A stretch of DNA of 40,331 nt from assembly GCA_025965935.1 (NCBI GenBank), contig JAOPVZ010000194.1, positions 1 through 40,331 of the forward strand, in the 5' to 3' direction. Shown piece by piece: positions 25,702-33,037 of this stretch (position 1 is its first letter; every line of letters begins with the position of its first letter). The translations under genes and the position numbers were made by a program. Under the pieces are notes generated by a model. That model was not told the origin of the DNA. It did no database searches and was given only the letters and a program-made list of their open reading frames with translations. The stretch is from Frankiales bacterium (GTDB lineage: Bacteria > Actinomycetota > Actinomycetes > Mycobacteriales > SCTD01).

Positions 25702-26412
25702 TCAGGGGAGGAGGCGCCAGCCGACGCCGCGGACGGTGACGACCTTGTCGGCGGCTGCGCCGAGCTTCGCCCGCAGCCGGCAGACGTGCACGTCGAGCGC
25801 CCGGGTGGTGGCGGGGTAGGCGTCGACCAGCTGCCCCATCGTCGTCCGGTGCACGACTCGGCCCCGGGCCTCGTGCAGGGCGACGAGCACCCGGAACTCC
25901 TGGCGGGTCAGGTGGACCGGCTCGCCACCGACGCGCACCTCCCAGAGGTCGACGTCGATGTTCAGCAGCTGCGACCCGCGCGAGCGCTCGCCGGCCGGAG
26001 TCCCACCCGGTGTCGTCGGCAGGCCGGCCTCACGCCAGGCGAGGAAGCCGCCGGCGAGATCCGTCGCCCGGGCGACGCCGAGCACCTGGAGCGCCGCAGC
26101 CGCCAGCGAGGACGTGTAGCCCTCCGAGCAGACGACGACGGCCTCGAGGTCGTAGGACGCTTCGGGCAGCCGGGCGGACGACTGCGGGTCGAGTCGCCAC
26201 TCGAGCACGTTGCGCTCGAGGACGAGTGCGCCGGGGATCTCGCCGTCGGAACTGCGCTGGGCGTGCGGACGGATGTCGACGAGCAGCGCGCCACGCTGCT
26301 GGGCGGCAGCCGCCCGAGCTGGGGACAGTCGGTCCAGCCCTGACCGGGCCTCCCACAGGAGGTCGTCGACCGAACGCGGCGCGGGCACGACCCGCAGAGC
26401 GGTGACATTCAT
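25702..26412 (-). CDS. Rhodanese-winged helix fusion, putative sulfur-sensing regulator
   Basis: Protein of 236 residues with an unusual domain order. Residues 15-135 form a single rhodanese domain: RGALLVDIRPHAQR, the signature GEIPGALVLERNVLEWR, and an active-site loop VVCSEGYTSS with Cys95. GGFLAWREAGLP closes the domain. Residues 155-236 form an OmpR/PhoB-type winged helix (EPVHLTRQEFRVLVALHEA, then TTRALDVHVCRLRAKLG with the recognition helix, and the VRGVGWRLLP wing). There is no receiver domain. Cys95 could take up sulfane sulfur and control DNA binding, which is inference. It lies 1 base after the cysteine dioxygenase gene, in one transcript. Enzyme or sensor cannot be decided from the sequence. 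Strong family evidence for both domains. Confidence 0.88.
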   Translation of the reverse strand: MNVTALRVVPAPRSVDDLLWEARSGLDRLSPARAAAAQQRGALLVDIRPHAQRSSDGEIPGALVLERNVLEWRLDPQSSARLPEASYDLEAVVVCSEGYTSSLAAAALQVLGVARATDLAGGFLAWREAGLPTTPGGTPAGERSRGSQLLNIDVDLWEVRVGGEPVHLTRQEFRVLVALHEARGRVVHRTTMGQLVDAYPATTRALDVHVCRLRAKLGAAADKVVTVRGVGWRLLP

Positions 26413-26413
26413 G

Positions 26414-26875
26414 TCAGGCCACCTCCGGCTCGTCGGTGCTGACAGTGGACAGCCTACGCAGCTCGCCGCCGGCGAGGTCCCAGAAGGTCATCTCGTTGAG
26501 GCGAGGTGAGTACGCGTGGATGCTGATCGAGGGGGAGTCACCGCGGTTGCCGACGTCGTGGACGGCACCGGCGGGCACCCAGGACACCTGGCCACGGGTC
26601 AGCGAGCGGCTGACCCGCTGCCCAGCACGGACGCGGACCTCCTCGAGCGACCCGGAAACGACGGTGAACGCGGCGATCGCCTCGCCGTGGTCGTGCAGAT
26701 CGGTCTGCTGATCGGGCAGCCAGGTCAGCAGCCAGATGTCCGCCTCCGGGAGCGAGGCGAGGCGGTGCCAGTAGCGGGAGCCGGAGTCGAACCGGACGTG
26801 GTCCCGCCACAGGCGGGGGTCGCCGGCGACGGTCGAGACGACGTCAGCGAGAGAGCGCAGAGCAAGGGTGGTCAT
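26414..26875 (-). CDS. Cysteine dioxygenase (thiol dioxygenase, cupin)
   Basis: Protein of 153 residues of the bacterial cysteine dioxygenase family: iron-dependent oxidation of cysteine to cysteine sulfinate. The cupin iron ligands are His61, His63 (DLHDHGEAIAAF) and His106 (VPAGAVHDVGN). ISIHAYSPRL near 116-125 is the conserved C-terminal block with the His-Tyr pair. Shorter than the mammalian enzyme, as usual in bacteria. Other thiols such as 3-mercaptopropionate remain possible substrates. AAGGAA precedes the ATG. Upstream is a short ORF ending in two Cys codons with a stem that overlaps its end, so cysteine availability may control this gene. Downstream is the rhodanese fusion. Its products would feed sulfite and sulfane sulfur metabolism. 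Confidence 0.9.
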   Translation of the reverse strand: MTTLALRSLADVVSTVAGDPRLWRDHVRFDSGSRYWHRLASLPEADIWLLTWLPDQQTDLHDHGEAIAAFTVVSGSLEEVRVRAGQRVSRSLTRGQVSWVPAGAVHDVGNRGDSPSISIHAYSPRLNEMTFWDLAGGELRRLSTVSTDEPEVA

Positions 26876-26899
26876 CGGGTTCCTTCGAGAGCGAGATGG

Positions 26900-26926
26900 G
26901 CTGAGCGGTCGGGGACGGCGCTCAGC
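26900..26926 (-). promoter_or_regulatory. Stem-loop overlapping the end of the Cys leader ORF
   Basis: On the minus strand GCTGAGCG (26926-26919), an 11-base loop, and CGCTCAGC (26907-26900) form an 8-bp perfect stem. The 5' arm contains the last two bases of the final Cys codon and the leader stop codon. The 3' arm is about 14 bases before the cysteine dioxygenase ribosome site. No T-run follows, so translational or Rho-based control is more likely than intrinsic termination. Confidence 0.55.
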
Positions 26927-26990
26927 AACAGGTCTCGTCGAAGGCGTCCGCGCGACGGCCAGGCCAGAACGGCTCGAGCTGCGCGGTCAT
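26922..26990 (-). CDS. Putative cysteine-responsive leader peptide (22 aa)
   Basis: ATG at 26990, 22 codons, ending Asp-Glu-Thr-Cys-Cys (TGT TGC) directly before TGA at 26922. It lies 46 bases upstream of cysteine dioxygenase on the same strand. No ribosome site is present; TTTAAT ends six bases before the ATG, so it is probably leaderless. The first part (MTAQLEPFWPGRR) has no domain. Short leaderless ORFs with Cys codons have been described in mycobacteria as cysteine-responsive attenuators; the same logic may apply here. An alternative is a small metal- or thiol-binding microprotein. A longer open frame to 27161 exists but would start in the divergent kinase gene. Confidence 0.6.
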   Translation of the reverse strand: MTAQLEPFWPGRRADAFDETCC

Positions 26991-26996
26991 GCGACC

Positions 26997-27019
26997 ATTA
27001 AACCACACTAGTTCACTAG
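26997..27019 (-). promoter_or_regulatory. Leaderless promoter of the cysteine operon with CACTAG direct repeat
   Basis: TTTAAT (minus strand, 27002-26997) matches the -10 consensus at five of six bases and ends six bases before the leader ATG. CACTAG occurs twice with an 8-bp period (27006-27011 and 27014-27019), exactly between the -10 and the expected -35 region. That position suits a repressor or a MerR-like activator. It also lies in the region shared with the divergent kinase gene. Confidence 0.55.
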
Positions 27020-27069
27020 GGATATCGGTTGTCCGTCGCCACCCTGCGGCTGGCTGAGAGGCTTCTGCC

Positions 27070-28353
27070 GTGGCGCAGCGGATCCCGGTACGGCGAGAGC
27101 TGGCCGCTGTGGTCGTCGCGGCCGTCGGGATACCGGCCCTCACGGCCGTCCTGACGCACACCGACCAGGGCTACGCGACACCGGTGCTGCTCATGCTGCT
27201 GCTCGTGGTGGTCGTCGCGCTCGTCGGAGGCCTGCGACCCGCGGTACCGGCTTCGCTGGCTGGAGGGCTGGCGCTGAACTACTGGTTCACCCCGCCGCTG
27301 CACCAGTTGACGATCGCCAACGGAAGCGACCTCGTCGTCCTCCTCGTCTACCTCGCGGTGGCTGTGGCGGTCTCCGTCGTCGTCGACCTGGCGGCCCGGC
27401 GCACAGCCGAGGCGGTGCGGGCCGCTGCCGAGGCGGCAGCCCTGTCCTCGGTGGCTGGCGCCACCCTCGCCGAGCGGGAGACGCTGCCGGCGGTCCTCGA
27501 GCGCGTCCGGACGGCCTTCGGTGCCTCGGAGGTTCAGCTGGTAGAGCAGGTGCGTGGCGCAGACGTGCCGGTCGCTGCGGTCGGCACGGCCGACCCCGAC
27601 GACGGCACCACGGTCGTCCCGGCCGGTCCAGACGCCCGGCTGGTGGTGCGCGGTCCCGATCTGTTCGGTGCGGACCGTCAGGTGCTGCAAGCCTTCGCGG
27701 AGGCCGCGTCGACAGCCCTGACCGGTCGGCGGATGGCCGAGGTGGACCGGCTCCGGACGGCGCTGCTCGCGGCCGTCGGGCACGACCTTCGGACGCCGCT
27801 GGCGGGAGTCAAGGCGGCTGTGACGAGCCTGCGCTCCCCGGAGGTCGTGTGGTCGGCGGACGAGACCGCCGAGCTGCTGGAGACCATCGAGGAGTCGGCC
27901 GATCGGCTGCAGTCGCTGGTGAGCAACCTGCTCGACGCGTCGCGGCTGCAGGCCGGGGCGCTCAGCGTCGTGAAGGCGTCGGTGGGACTGGACGAGGTCG
28001 TCGCCCGCGCACTGGTGGGGCTGCCCGAGCACGAACGGGTAGCTGTCGACGTACCCGAGTCGCTGCCGGCTGTCCTCACCGACGCCGGGCTCCTCGAGCG
28101 GGTCCTCGCCAACCTCGTGGACAACGCGCTGCGGCACTCCGAAAGCGTCGAGATCCTCGCAGCGCCAGGCACTCTGGCCGTGATCGATCACGGGCCCGGG
28201 ATGTCGGAGATGCCTCCGCCGTTCGGTTCGGACCGGGGTGTGGGACTGGGCCTGCTCGTGGTGCGCGGCTTCGTCGATGCGCTCGGAGGCACCCTCACCC
28301 CGTCCCGGACCGAAGGCGGCGGGCTCACGATGACGGTGGTGCTGCCGGCATGA
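27070..28353 (+). CDS. Short KdpD-like sensor histidine kinase
   Basis: Protein of 427 residues. Four spans in residues 10-115 form a KdpD-type DUF4118 membrane module (LALNYWFTPPLHQLTI is typical). A GAF-like region spans about 125-220. The kinase core has AVGHDLRTPLAGVKA with His238, NLVDNALRHSE near 350, DHGPGM from Asp373, and GVGLGLLVVRGF. The full KdpD (about 860-900 residues) has N-terminal KdpD-sensor and Usp-like domains; these are absent here. It overlaps the response regulator gene by ATGA. No kdpFABC is in the window. Start is GTG 27070 with AGAGG upstream; GAGGCT at six bases could also be a leaderless -10. What it senses is unknown. Confidence 0.88.
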   Translation: MAQRIPVRRELAAVVVAAVGIPALTAVLTHTDQGYATPVLLMLLLVVVVALVGGLRPAVPASLAGGLALNYWFTPPLHQLTIANGSDLVVLLVYLAVAVAVSVVVDLAARRTAEAVRAAAEAAALSSVAGATLAERETLPAVLERVRTAFGASEVQLVEQVRGADVPVAAVGTADPDDGTTVVPAGPDARLVVRGPDLFGADRQVLQAFAEAASTALTGRRMAEVDRLRTALLAAVGHDLRTPLAGVKAAVTSLRSPEVVWSADETAELLETIEESADRLQSLVSNLLDASRLQAGALSVVKASVGLDEVVARALVGLPEHERVAVDVPESLPAVLTDAGLLERVLANLVDNALRHSESVEILAAPGTLAVIDHGPGMSEMPPPFGSDRGVGLGLLVVRGFVDALGGTLTPSRTEGGGLTMTVVLPA

Positions 28354-29024
28354 CGCGCGTCCTCGTCGTCGACGACGACCGGGCACTCGCCCGTGCGCTT
28401 GCGATCAACCTGAAGGCCAGGGGCTTCGACGTGGACGTCGCGCTCGGCGGTCGCGAGGCGCTGTCGTCCGCGAGCAGTCGGCCACCGGACGTCGTCGTGC
28501 TGGATCTGGGCCTGCCGGACCTTGACGGGCTCGAGGTGCTGGAGGGGTTGCGGGGCTGGACCTCGGTGCCGGTGATCGTGCTCTCTGCCCGCGAGGACCA
28601 GCGGGAGAAGGTGGCTGCCCTCGACGCCGGTGCGGACGACTACGTGACCAAGCCGTTCGGGATGGACGAGCTGCTGGCACGGGTGCGGGCCGCCGTGCGC
28701 CGCGCCCAGCCCGCCCCGGAAGCACCGGTGGTGAAGACGGAGCACTTCACCGTCGACCTGGCCGCACGACGGGTGACGAGCCCGGACGGGGAGGTGCGGC
28801 TCACGCCGACCGAGTGGCACCTGCTCGAGGTGCTCGTTCGCGCACAGGGCCGGATGGTCAGCCAGAAGCAGTTGCTGCGCGAGGTCTGGGGGCCGGCGTA
28901 CGAGAAGGAGACGCACTACCTGCGGGTCTACTTCGCGCAGCTGCGGCGCAAGCTGGAGCCGGAACCCTCTCATCCCGTGCACCTGATCACCGAGCCCGGG
29001 ATGGGCTACCGGTTCGACGCTTAG
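28350..29024 (+). CDS. KdpE-like OmpR-family response regulator
   Basis: Protein of 224 residues. Receiver domain 1-118: acidic pocket DDD at 8-10, phosphoacceptor Asp52 in VVVLDLGLPDLDG, conserved Ser-Ala pair in VIVLSAREDQ, Lys in DDYVTKPFGMDE. Winged-helix domain 128-224: VRLTPTEWHLLEVLVRAQG, the HYLRVYFAQLRRKLE recognition helix, and PGMGYRFDA. ATG overlaps the kinase stop, so the two form one system. Sequence type is KdpE-like, but potassium control is not supported by the context. The TAG stop is also the start of the TAGCCT hexamer of the next gene. Confidence 0.9.
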   Translation: MTRVLVVDDDRALARALAINLKARGFDVDVALGGREALSSASSRPPDVVVLDLGLPDLDGLEVLEGLRGWTSVPVIVLSAREDQREKVAALDAGADDYVTKPFGMDELLARVRAAVRRAQPAPEAPVVKTEHFTVDLAARRVTSPDGEVRLTPTEWHLLEVLVRAQGRMVSQKQLLREVWGPAYEKETHYLRVYFAQLRRKLEPEPSHPVHLITEPGMGYRFDA

Positions 29025-29027
29025 CCT
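29022..29027 (+). promoter_or_regulatory. -10 hexamer of a leaderless site-2 protease promoter
   Basis: TAGCCT, sharing the response-regulator stop codon, is followed by six bases and the GTG start at 29034. Confidence 0.5.
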
Positions 29028-29033
29028 GGTGAG

Positions 29034-29837
29034 GTGACACCCGAGCAGGAGCCGCCGGCGTACCCGTCGCCCTACGTGCGCCAGCCGACGCTCAAGGACC
29101 GGCTGCAGAAGCTGTTGGCGCCGATCCTGGCCGCGGGCGCGGCGCTCGCGAAGTACGGCGTGATCCTGTTCAAGCTCAAGTTCTTCACGCTGTTCTTCAG
29201 CATGCTGGCCTCGGTCGGGGCCTATGCGCTGGCCTTCGGCTGGCAGTTCGCGGTCGGGTTCGTCCTGCTCATCTTCGTCCACGAGATGGGGCACGTGATC
29301 GTCCTGCGCGCCCGCGGCATCAAGGCCGGGCTGCCGGTCTTCCTGCCGTTCCTCGGCGCCATGGTGTCCATGAAGAGCGCACCGCGATCGGTGTACGACG
29401 AAGCGCTCTCGGGCATCGCCGGGCCGGTGTTCGGGGCGGTAGGGGCCTTCGCCGTCCTCGGGCTGGCGGGCTTCGAGGACAGCGACTTCCTGCGGGCACT
29501 TGCCTACACCGGCTTCCTGCTCAACCTGTTCAACCTGCTGCCGTTCCTCCCTCTCGACGGGGGCCGGACGGCGGCAGCGGTCAGCCCCAAGCTGTGGGTG
29601 GTCGGGCTGGCCGGGCTGCTGGCCTACGAGATCTACCGCCCGAGCCCGATCATCCCGCTCATCCTCATCGTCGGCGGCCTGGAGACGTACCGGCGCTGGC
29701 GCGGTCGGGACACCGCGGCGAGCCAGGCGTACTACGCCCTGACGCCGCAGCAGCGGGTCAACATCGGCACCGCCTACATCGGACTGATCGGTGTGCTGAT
29801 CTGGGCCATGCACAGCTACCCGGTGCCGCACCGCTGA
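29034..29837 (+). CDS. Site-2 protease family (M50) intramembrane metalloprotease
   Basis: Protein of 267 residues with about six spans. The zinc motif HEMGH is at residues 83-87 in [18 protein letters not shown]. The second motif is [12 protein letters not shown] near 164-175, supplying the third ligand Asp. No PDZ domain lies between them, which places it in the compact group of S2P relatives rather than the RseP type. Such enzymes cleave membrane-bound anti-sigma factors or other transmembrane proteins; the substrate is unknown. Start is GTG 29034, probably leaderless. A two-component system lies upstream and MsrA downstream, which is at most a hint of envelope or oxidative stress. Confidence 0.88.
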   Translation: MTPEQEPPAYPSPYVRQPTLKDRLQKLLAPILAAGAALAKYGVILFKLKFFTLFFSMLASVGAYALAFGWQFAVGFVLLIFVHEMGHVIVLRARGIKAGLPVFLPFLGAMVSMKSAPRSVYDEALSGIAGPVFGAVGAFAVLGLAGFEDSDFLRALAYTGFLLNLFNLLPFLPLDGGRTAAAVSPKLWVVGLAGLLAYEIYRPSPIIPLILIVGGLETYRRWRGRDTAASQAYYALTPQQRVNIGTAYIGLIGVLIWAMHSYPVPHR

Positions 29838-29859
29838 CGGGAACGCAGGAGGCGCCGGC

Positions 29860-30558
29860 GTGGTTGCAGATGGCATGTGGACCCTCGGCAAGAAGACAGA
29901 GCTGGTCACCCCGGACGAGGCCCTGAAGGGCCGCGCCGACGCGATGCGGGTGCCGGAGAAGCACACCGTCCTCGGTACGCCCCTGGTCGGGCCGTGGCCC
30001 GCAGGTCTTGAGATCGCGTACTTCGGCATGGGTTGCTTCTGGGGCGCTGAGCGCTTCTTCTGGAAGCTCGACGGCGTCTACTCGACCGCGGTCGGCTACC
30101 AGGGTGGTCACACGCTCAACCCGACCTACGAAGAGACCTGCACGGGCCGCACCGGGCACACCGAGGCGGTCCAGGTCGTCTACGACCCGGCCAAGGTCAG
30201 CTACGAGACCTTGCTCAAGACCTTCTGGGAGAACCACGACTCCACCCAGGGCATGCGGCAGGGCAACGACATCGGCACCCAGTACCGCTCGGCGGTCTAC
30301 ACGACCTCCGAAGCGCAGCTGGAGACGGCGAAGGCCTCACGCGTGACGTATCAGGACGCCCTGACCAAGGCGGGTCGCGGCACCATCAGCACCGAGATCC
30401 TGCCGGCCGGGCCGTTCTACTACGCCGAGACCTACCACCAGCAGTACCTCGACAAGAACCCCAACGGCTACTGCAACCACGGCTTCAACGGCGTCTCGTG
30501 CCCGATCGGGCTGAACGTCCCGGCGCAGATCGACATCGTCAAGCCTGCCGTCAAGTAG
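29860..30558 (+). CDS. msrA: Peptide-methionine (S)-S-oxide reductase MsrA
   Basis: Repairs methionine-S-sulfoxide in proteins. Protein of 232 residues with the catalytic Cys59 in [13 protein letters not shown], then [28 protein letters not shown] and FFWENHDST-type block ([17 protein letters not shown]). The C-terminal [13 protein letters not shown] holds two possible resolving cysteines. The N-terminal extension of about 50 residues is common in actinobacteria. Start is GTG 29860, with GGAGG seven bases upstream. It follows the site-2 protease after 22 bases and converges on the MFS gene after 29 bases, with no obvious terminator. Confidence 0.95.
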   Translation: MVADGMWTLGKKTELVTPDEALKGRADAMRVPEKHTVLGTPLVGPWPAGLEIAYFGMGCFWGAERFFWKLDGVYSTAVGYQGGHTLNPTYEETCTGRTGHTEAVQVVYDPAKVSYETLLKTFWENHDSTQGMRQGNDIGTQYRSAVYTTSEAQLETAKASRVTYQDALTKAGRGTISTEILPAGPFYYAETYHQQYLDKNPNGYCNHGFNGVSCPIGLNVPAQIDIVKPAVK

Positions 30559-30587
30559 GGGAGCCGCTCACCGCACCCACGCAGCTC

Positions 30588-31832
30588 TCAGGTGGTGGCG
30601 AGCGCCTCGGCGGGTGCGGCGTCCTGGCCGGCGAGGCGTCGTTGCACCAGTAGCCCGAGAACGCCGGCGACGAGGCACGAGCCGGCGGCCAGCACCAGCC
30701 CGGCGCGGCCGCCGAGCCCGTCGCTGACGGCGCCGGCGATCGGCCCGCCGATCGGCGTGGATCCCAGGAACGCCACCGCCCACAGCGCCATGACCCGTCC
30801 ACGCATGGACGGCTTGGAGCTGAGCTGCAGAGTGCTGTTGCCCTTCGACAGGAAGCCGACGCTGACTGCGCCCACGAGGACAAGGGCGACCAGCTCCAGT
30901 GCCAGATCAGGAGCGATGGCGGCACCGAGCAGAACCACGGTGAAAGCGAAGGACGAGTTCGTCATCGAGGCCAGGCCGGTGCGGCCGCGGGCCGCCACCC
31001 AGAGTCCGCCGAGGACCGCGCCGACCCCCATGGCTCCCGTCATGAAGCCGTAGGTCTCCGCGTTCCCGCTGAACGTCTGCTTGGCGACGACCGGCAGCAC
31101 GACCTGGAACTCGTAGGCCAGGCAACCGACCACCGCCATCATGGCGAGCGGGACCCAGAGCTCGGGGGTACGGCGGACGTAGGCGAAACCGGCGGCGAGC
31201 TGGCCTCTTTCGCGGCTGGATGGGGGAGCCGGTGACAGCGTGCTCGTGTCCAGCCGCTTCAGCGACACGACCACCGCGGCGAAGCTGACGCCGTTGAGGA
31301 TGAAGCAGATGCCGGTGCTGCCGGCCGCGATGATGGCGCCGGCGACGGCCGGACCGACGGCGCGGGCGACGTTGACCATGACGGAGTTGAGGCTGACGGC
31401 GTTGCGCAGGTGGTCGGGTCCGACCATCTCGAGGATGAACGACTGCCGGGCCGGGTTCTCGAAGGTGTTGTTGAGGCCCAGCAGGAAGGCGAGCAGGTAG
31501 ACCTGCCAGAGGGTCACGACGTCGGTGACGGTGAGGATGCCGAGGACGAGCGCCAGCACGCCCATCATCGACTGCAGTCCGATCATCAGCCGTCGCTTGT
31601 CGACGCGGTCTGCGATGACCCCGCCATACGGGCCGAGCAGCAGCACCGGCAGCGTCTGCAGGGCGACGACCAGACCGACTGCCGTGCCGGAGCCGCTGAG
31701 CTGCAGCACCAGCCACGACTGCGCAACGGTCTGCATCCACGTGCCGATCAGCGAGATGCTCTGACCACCGATGTAGCGGCGGTAGTTCGGGTTCTCGAGG
31801 GAGGCGAACGTGGTCCGCAGCAGCGGCCTCAC
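30588..31832 (-). CDS. MFS transporter (EntS/MFS_3-like exporter)
   Basis: Protein of 414 residues with twelve predicted spans. N-terminal LENPNYRRYIGGQSISLIGTW and the loop GVIADRVDKRRLM between spans 2 and 3 are typical of the enterobactin-exporter-like MFS_3 group. SKPSMRGRVMALW occurs between spans 10 and 11. Drugs, siderophores or other small molecules are possible cargo. GTG 31832 overlaps the stop of the MarR gene (GTGA), so regulator and transporter share one transcript, a standard efflux arrangement. Control is expected through the palindrome at 32269-32288. Confidence 0.9.
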   Translation of the reverse strand: MRPLLRTTFASLENPNYRRYIGGQSISLIGTWMQTVAQSWLVLQLSGSGTAVGLVVALQTLPVLLLGPYGGVIADRVDKRRLMIGLQSMMGVLALVLGILTVTDVVTLWQVYLLAFLLGLNNTFENPARQSFILEMVGPDHLRNAVSLNSVMVNVARAVGPAVAGAIIAAGSTGICFILNGVSFAAVVVSLKRLDTSTLSPAPPSSRERGQLAAGFAYVRRTPELWVPLAMMAVVGCLAYEFQVVLPVVAKQTFSGNAETYGFMTGAMGVGAVLGGLWVAARGRTGLASMTNSSFAFTVVLLGAAIAPDLALELVALVLVGAVSVGFLSKGNSTLQLSSKPSMRGRVMALWAVAFLGSTPIGGPIAGAVSDGLGGRAGLVLAAGSCLVAGVLGLLVQRRLAGQDAAPAEALATT

Positions 31833-32257
31833 GCCTGCGCCTGCAGGTGCTCGGCCAGACCCTCGAGCAGCGGGAGCGCCTTCCAGAGCCGGGTCGCGTC
31901 GCTCGCGCTGAGGCTCGCGACGTAGTCCTCGATGAGGACGGTGCGCTCCTTCTGGTGGCGCTCGTACAGGACGGCGCCGGCGGGCGTGATCTCGGCGACG
32001 ATCTGCCGGCCGTCGTCGTCGGCCGGACGGCGACGCACCAGTCCATCGGTCTCCAGCGATCCGACGACCCGCGACAGCATCGTCGGGTTGAGGCCTTCGC
32101 GGGCGGCCAGGCCGCTGAGCCGGTGCGGGCTCATGCGGGCGACGGCGCCGAGCACGGAGCGCTGGGTACGGGTCATCGCGTCGGTCCCGCTGTGCTTGTT
32201 GAGCAGCCGGTCGGTCCGCGCGATCGCTGCCCGCAGCCGCTGCGCCTCCGTCGTCAC
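31829..32257 (-). CDS. MarR-family transcriptional regulator
   Basis: Protein of 142 residues. N-terminal helix, then the winged helix (about 35-105): TRTQRSVLGAVARM, SPHRLSGLAAREGLNPTMLSRVVGSLE with the recognition helix, and the wing RRRPADDDGRQIVAEITPAG carrying the conserved D-x-R pattern. The C-terminal helices form the dimer interface. Start is GTG 32257, with AGGGAG seven bases upstream; the open frame reaches 32653 but that is shadow of the divergent gene. Coupled to the MFS gene. Probably represses its own operon through the palindrome at 32269. Ligand unknown. Confidence 0.92.
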   Translation of the reverse strand: MTTEAQRLRAAIARTDRLLNKHSGTDAMTRTQRSVLGAVARMSPHRLSGLAAREGLNPTMLSRVVGSLETDGLVRRRPADDDGRQIVAEITPAGAVLYERHQKERTVLIEDYVASLSASDATRLWKALPLLEGLAEHLQAQA

Positions 32258-32268
32258 TGATGAACTCC

Positions 32269-32292
32269 CTTGCTTGCCGATAAGCAAGTCTA
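32269..32292 (-). promoter_or_regulatory. MarR operator and -10 of the marR-MFS operon
   Basis: CTTGCTT-N6-AAGCAAG (32269-32288), 7-bp perfect arms. It starts 11 bases upstream of the marR start. TAGACT (minus strand, 32292-32287) is a plausible -10 overlapping the operator edge, so binding would block initiation. Confidence 0.7.
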
Positions 32293-32326
32293 CCTCATGC
32301 GCCTTCGCGGGGTACGGCGGCCGGGC

Positions 32327-32332
32327 TAGCCT
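32327..32332 (+). promoter_or_regulatory. -10 hexamer of a leaderless promoter
   Basis: TAGCCT, six bases, then the GTG start at 32339. No ribosome site. Confidence 0.5.
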
Positions 32333-32338
32333 CGACGA

Positions 32339-33037
32339 GTGCCTGTGCCACCCGTCGTGCTGGTCTGGGTCGCCGTCGTGCTCGGGCTCGACACCGGCGC
32401 CTCGCTGGGGGAGCAGCGGCTGCTGGGACTCGGCACCTGGGCGCTGCTCCTGCTGCTGCTGAGGCGCGAGTCCAGGGTGACCCGCGTCCAGGTCGGTGTC
32501 GTGGTGGCCTTCGCCTCGCTCGTCGAGTACGTCTTCGCCGGCTGGCTCGGCGTGTACGTCTACCGACTGCACAACGTGCCGTGGTTCGTGCCGCCCGGCC
32601 ACGGCCTGGTCTACCTGGCCGCGCTGTCCATCGGCCGCTCGGCCTGGCTGCACCGCAACCGCTGGCTGGTCCCGCTCACCCTCGTTGCCGTCGCCGGCTG
32701 GGCCGTGTGGGGGCTGTTCCTGTCACCGACACATGACGTCCTCGGTGCCTTCTGGGCGGTCTGCCTGTTCGGCTTCTCTCGCTGGGGGCTGAGCCGCAGC
32801 GTCTACTGCGGCGCCTTCCTGGTCGTGAGCTACCTGGAGATCACCGGTACGTCGCTGGGCACCTGGGCCTGGCAGCCGCATGATCCCCTGACCGGCTGGA
32901 TCGCCATCGGCAACCCGCCCAGCGGCATCGCCGGCGGCTACGCGTGGTTCGACGCGGCCGCCCTGGCGCTCACCCCGAGGCTGCTGTCCCGGTGGCAAGC
33001 CCGTGACGAGCCAGTGCTCGAGCTCGTCAGCGACTAG
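32339..33037 (+). CDS. Conserved multi-span membrane protein, function unknown
   Basis: Protein of 232 residues with about six or seven spans, starting with [21 protein letters not shown]. Notable conserved-looking segments are [15 protein letters not shown] (a GHG in a loop), [21 protein letters not shown], and [19 protein letters not shown] near the C-terminus. The polar and aromatic residues at span edges suggest an enzyme or transporter rather than a structural protein. I do not recognise the family with confidence. Start is GTG 32339, likely leaderless from TAGCCT. Divergent from marR; convergent with hisN, overlapping it by 11 bases. Confidence 0.75.
   Translation: MPVPPVVLVWVAVVLGLDTGASLGEQRLLGLGTWALLLLLLRRESRVTRVQVGVVVAFASLVEYVFAGWLGVYVYRLHNVPWFVPPGHGLVYLAALSIGRSAWLHRNRWLVPLTLVAVAGWAVWGLFLSPTHDVLGAFWAVCLFGFSRWGLSRSVYCGAFLVVSYLEITGTSLGTWAWQPHDPLTGWIAIGNPPSGIAGGYAWFDAAALALTPRLLSRWQARDEPVLELVSD

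Noticed and set aside
27525-27560. tRNA D-arm-like sequence (GGTTCAGCTGGTAGAGCA)
   Set aside because: It lies inside the kinase reading frame, and no acceptor stem, anticodon arm or T-arm follows at the right distance.
28188-30029. Long minus-strand open frame of 613 codons
   Set aside because: Opposite kdpE-like, site-2 protease and msrA genes; no protein-like pattern.
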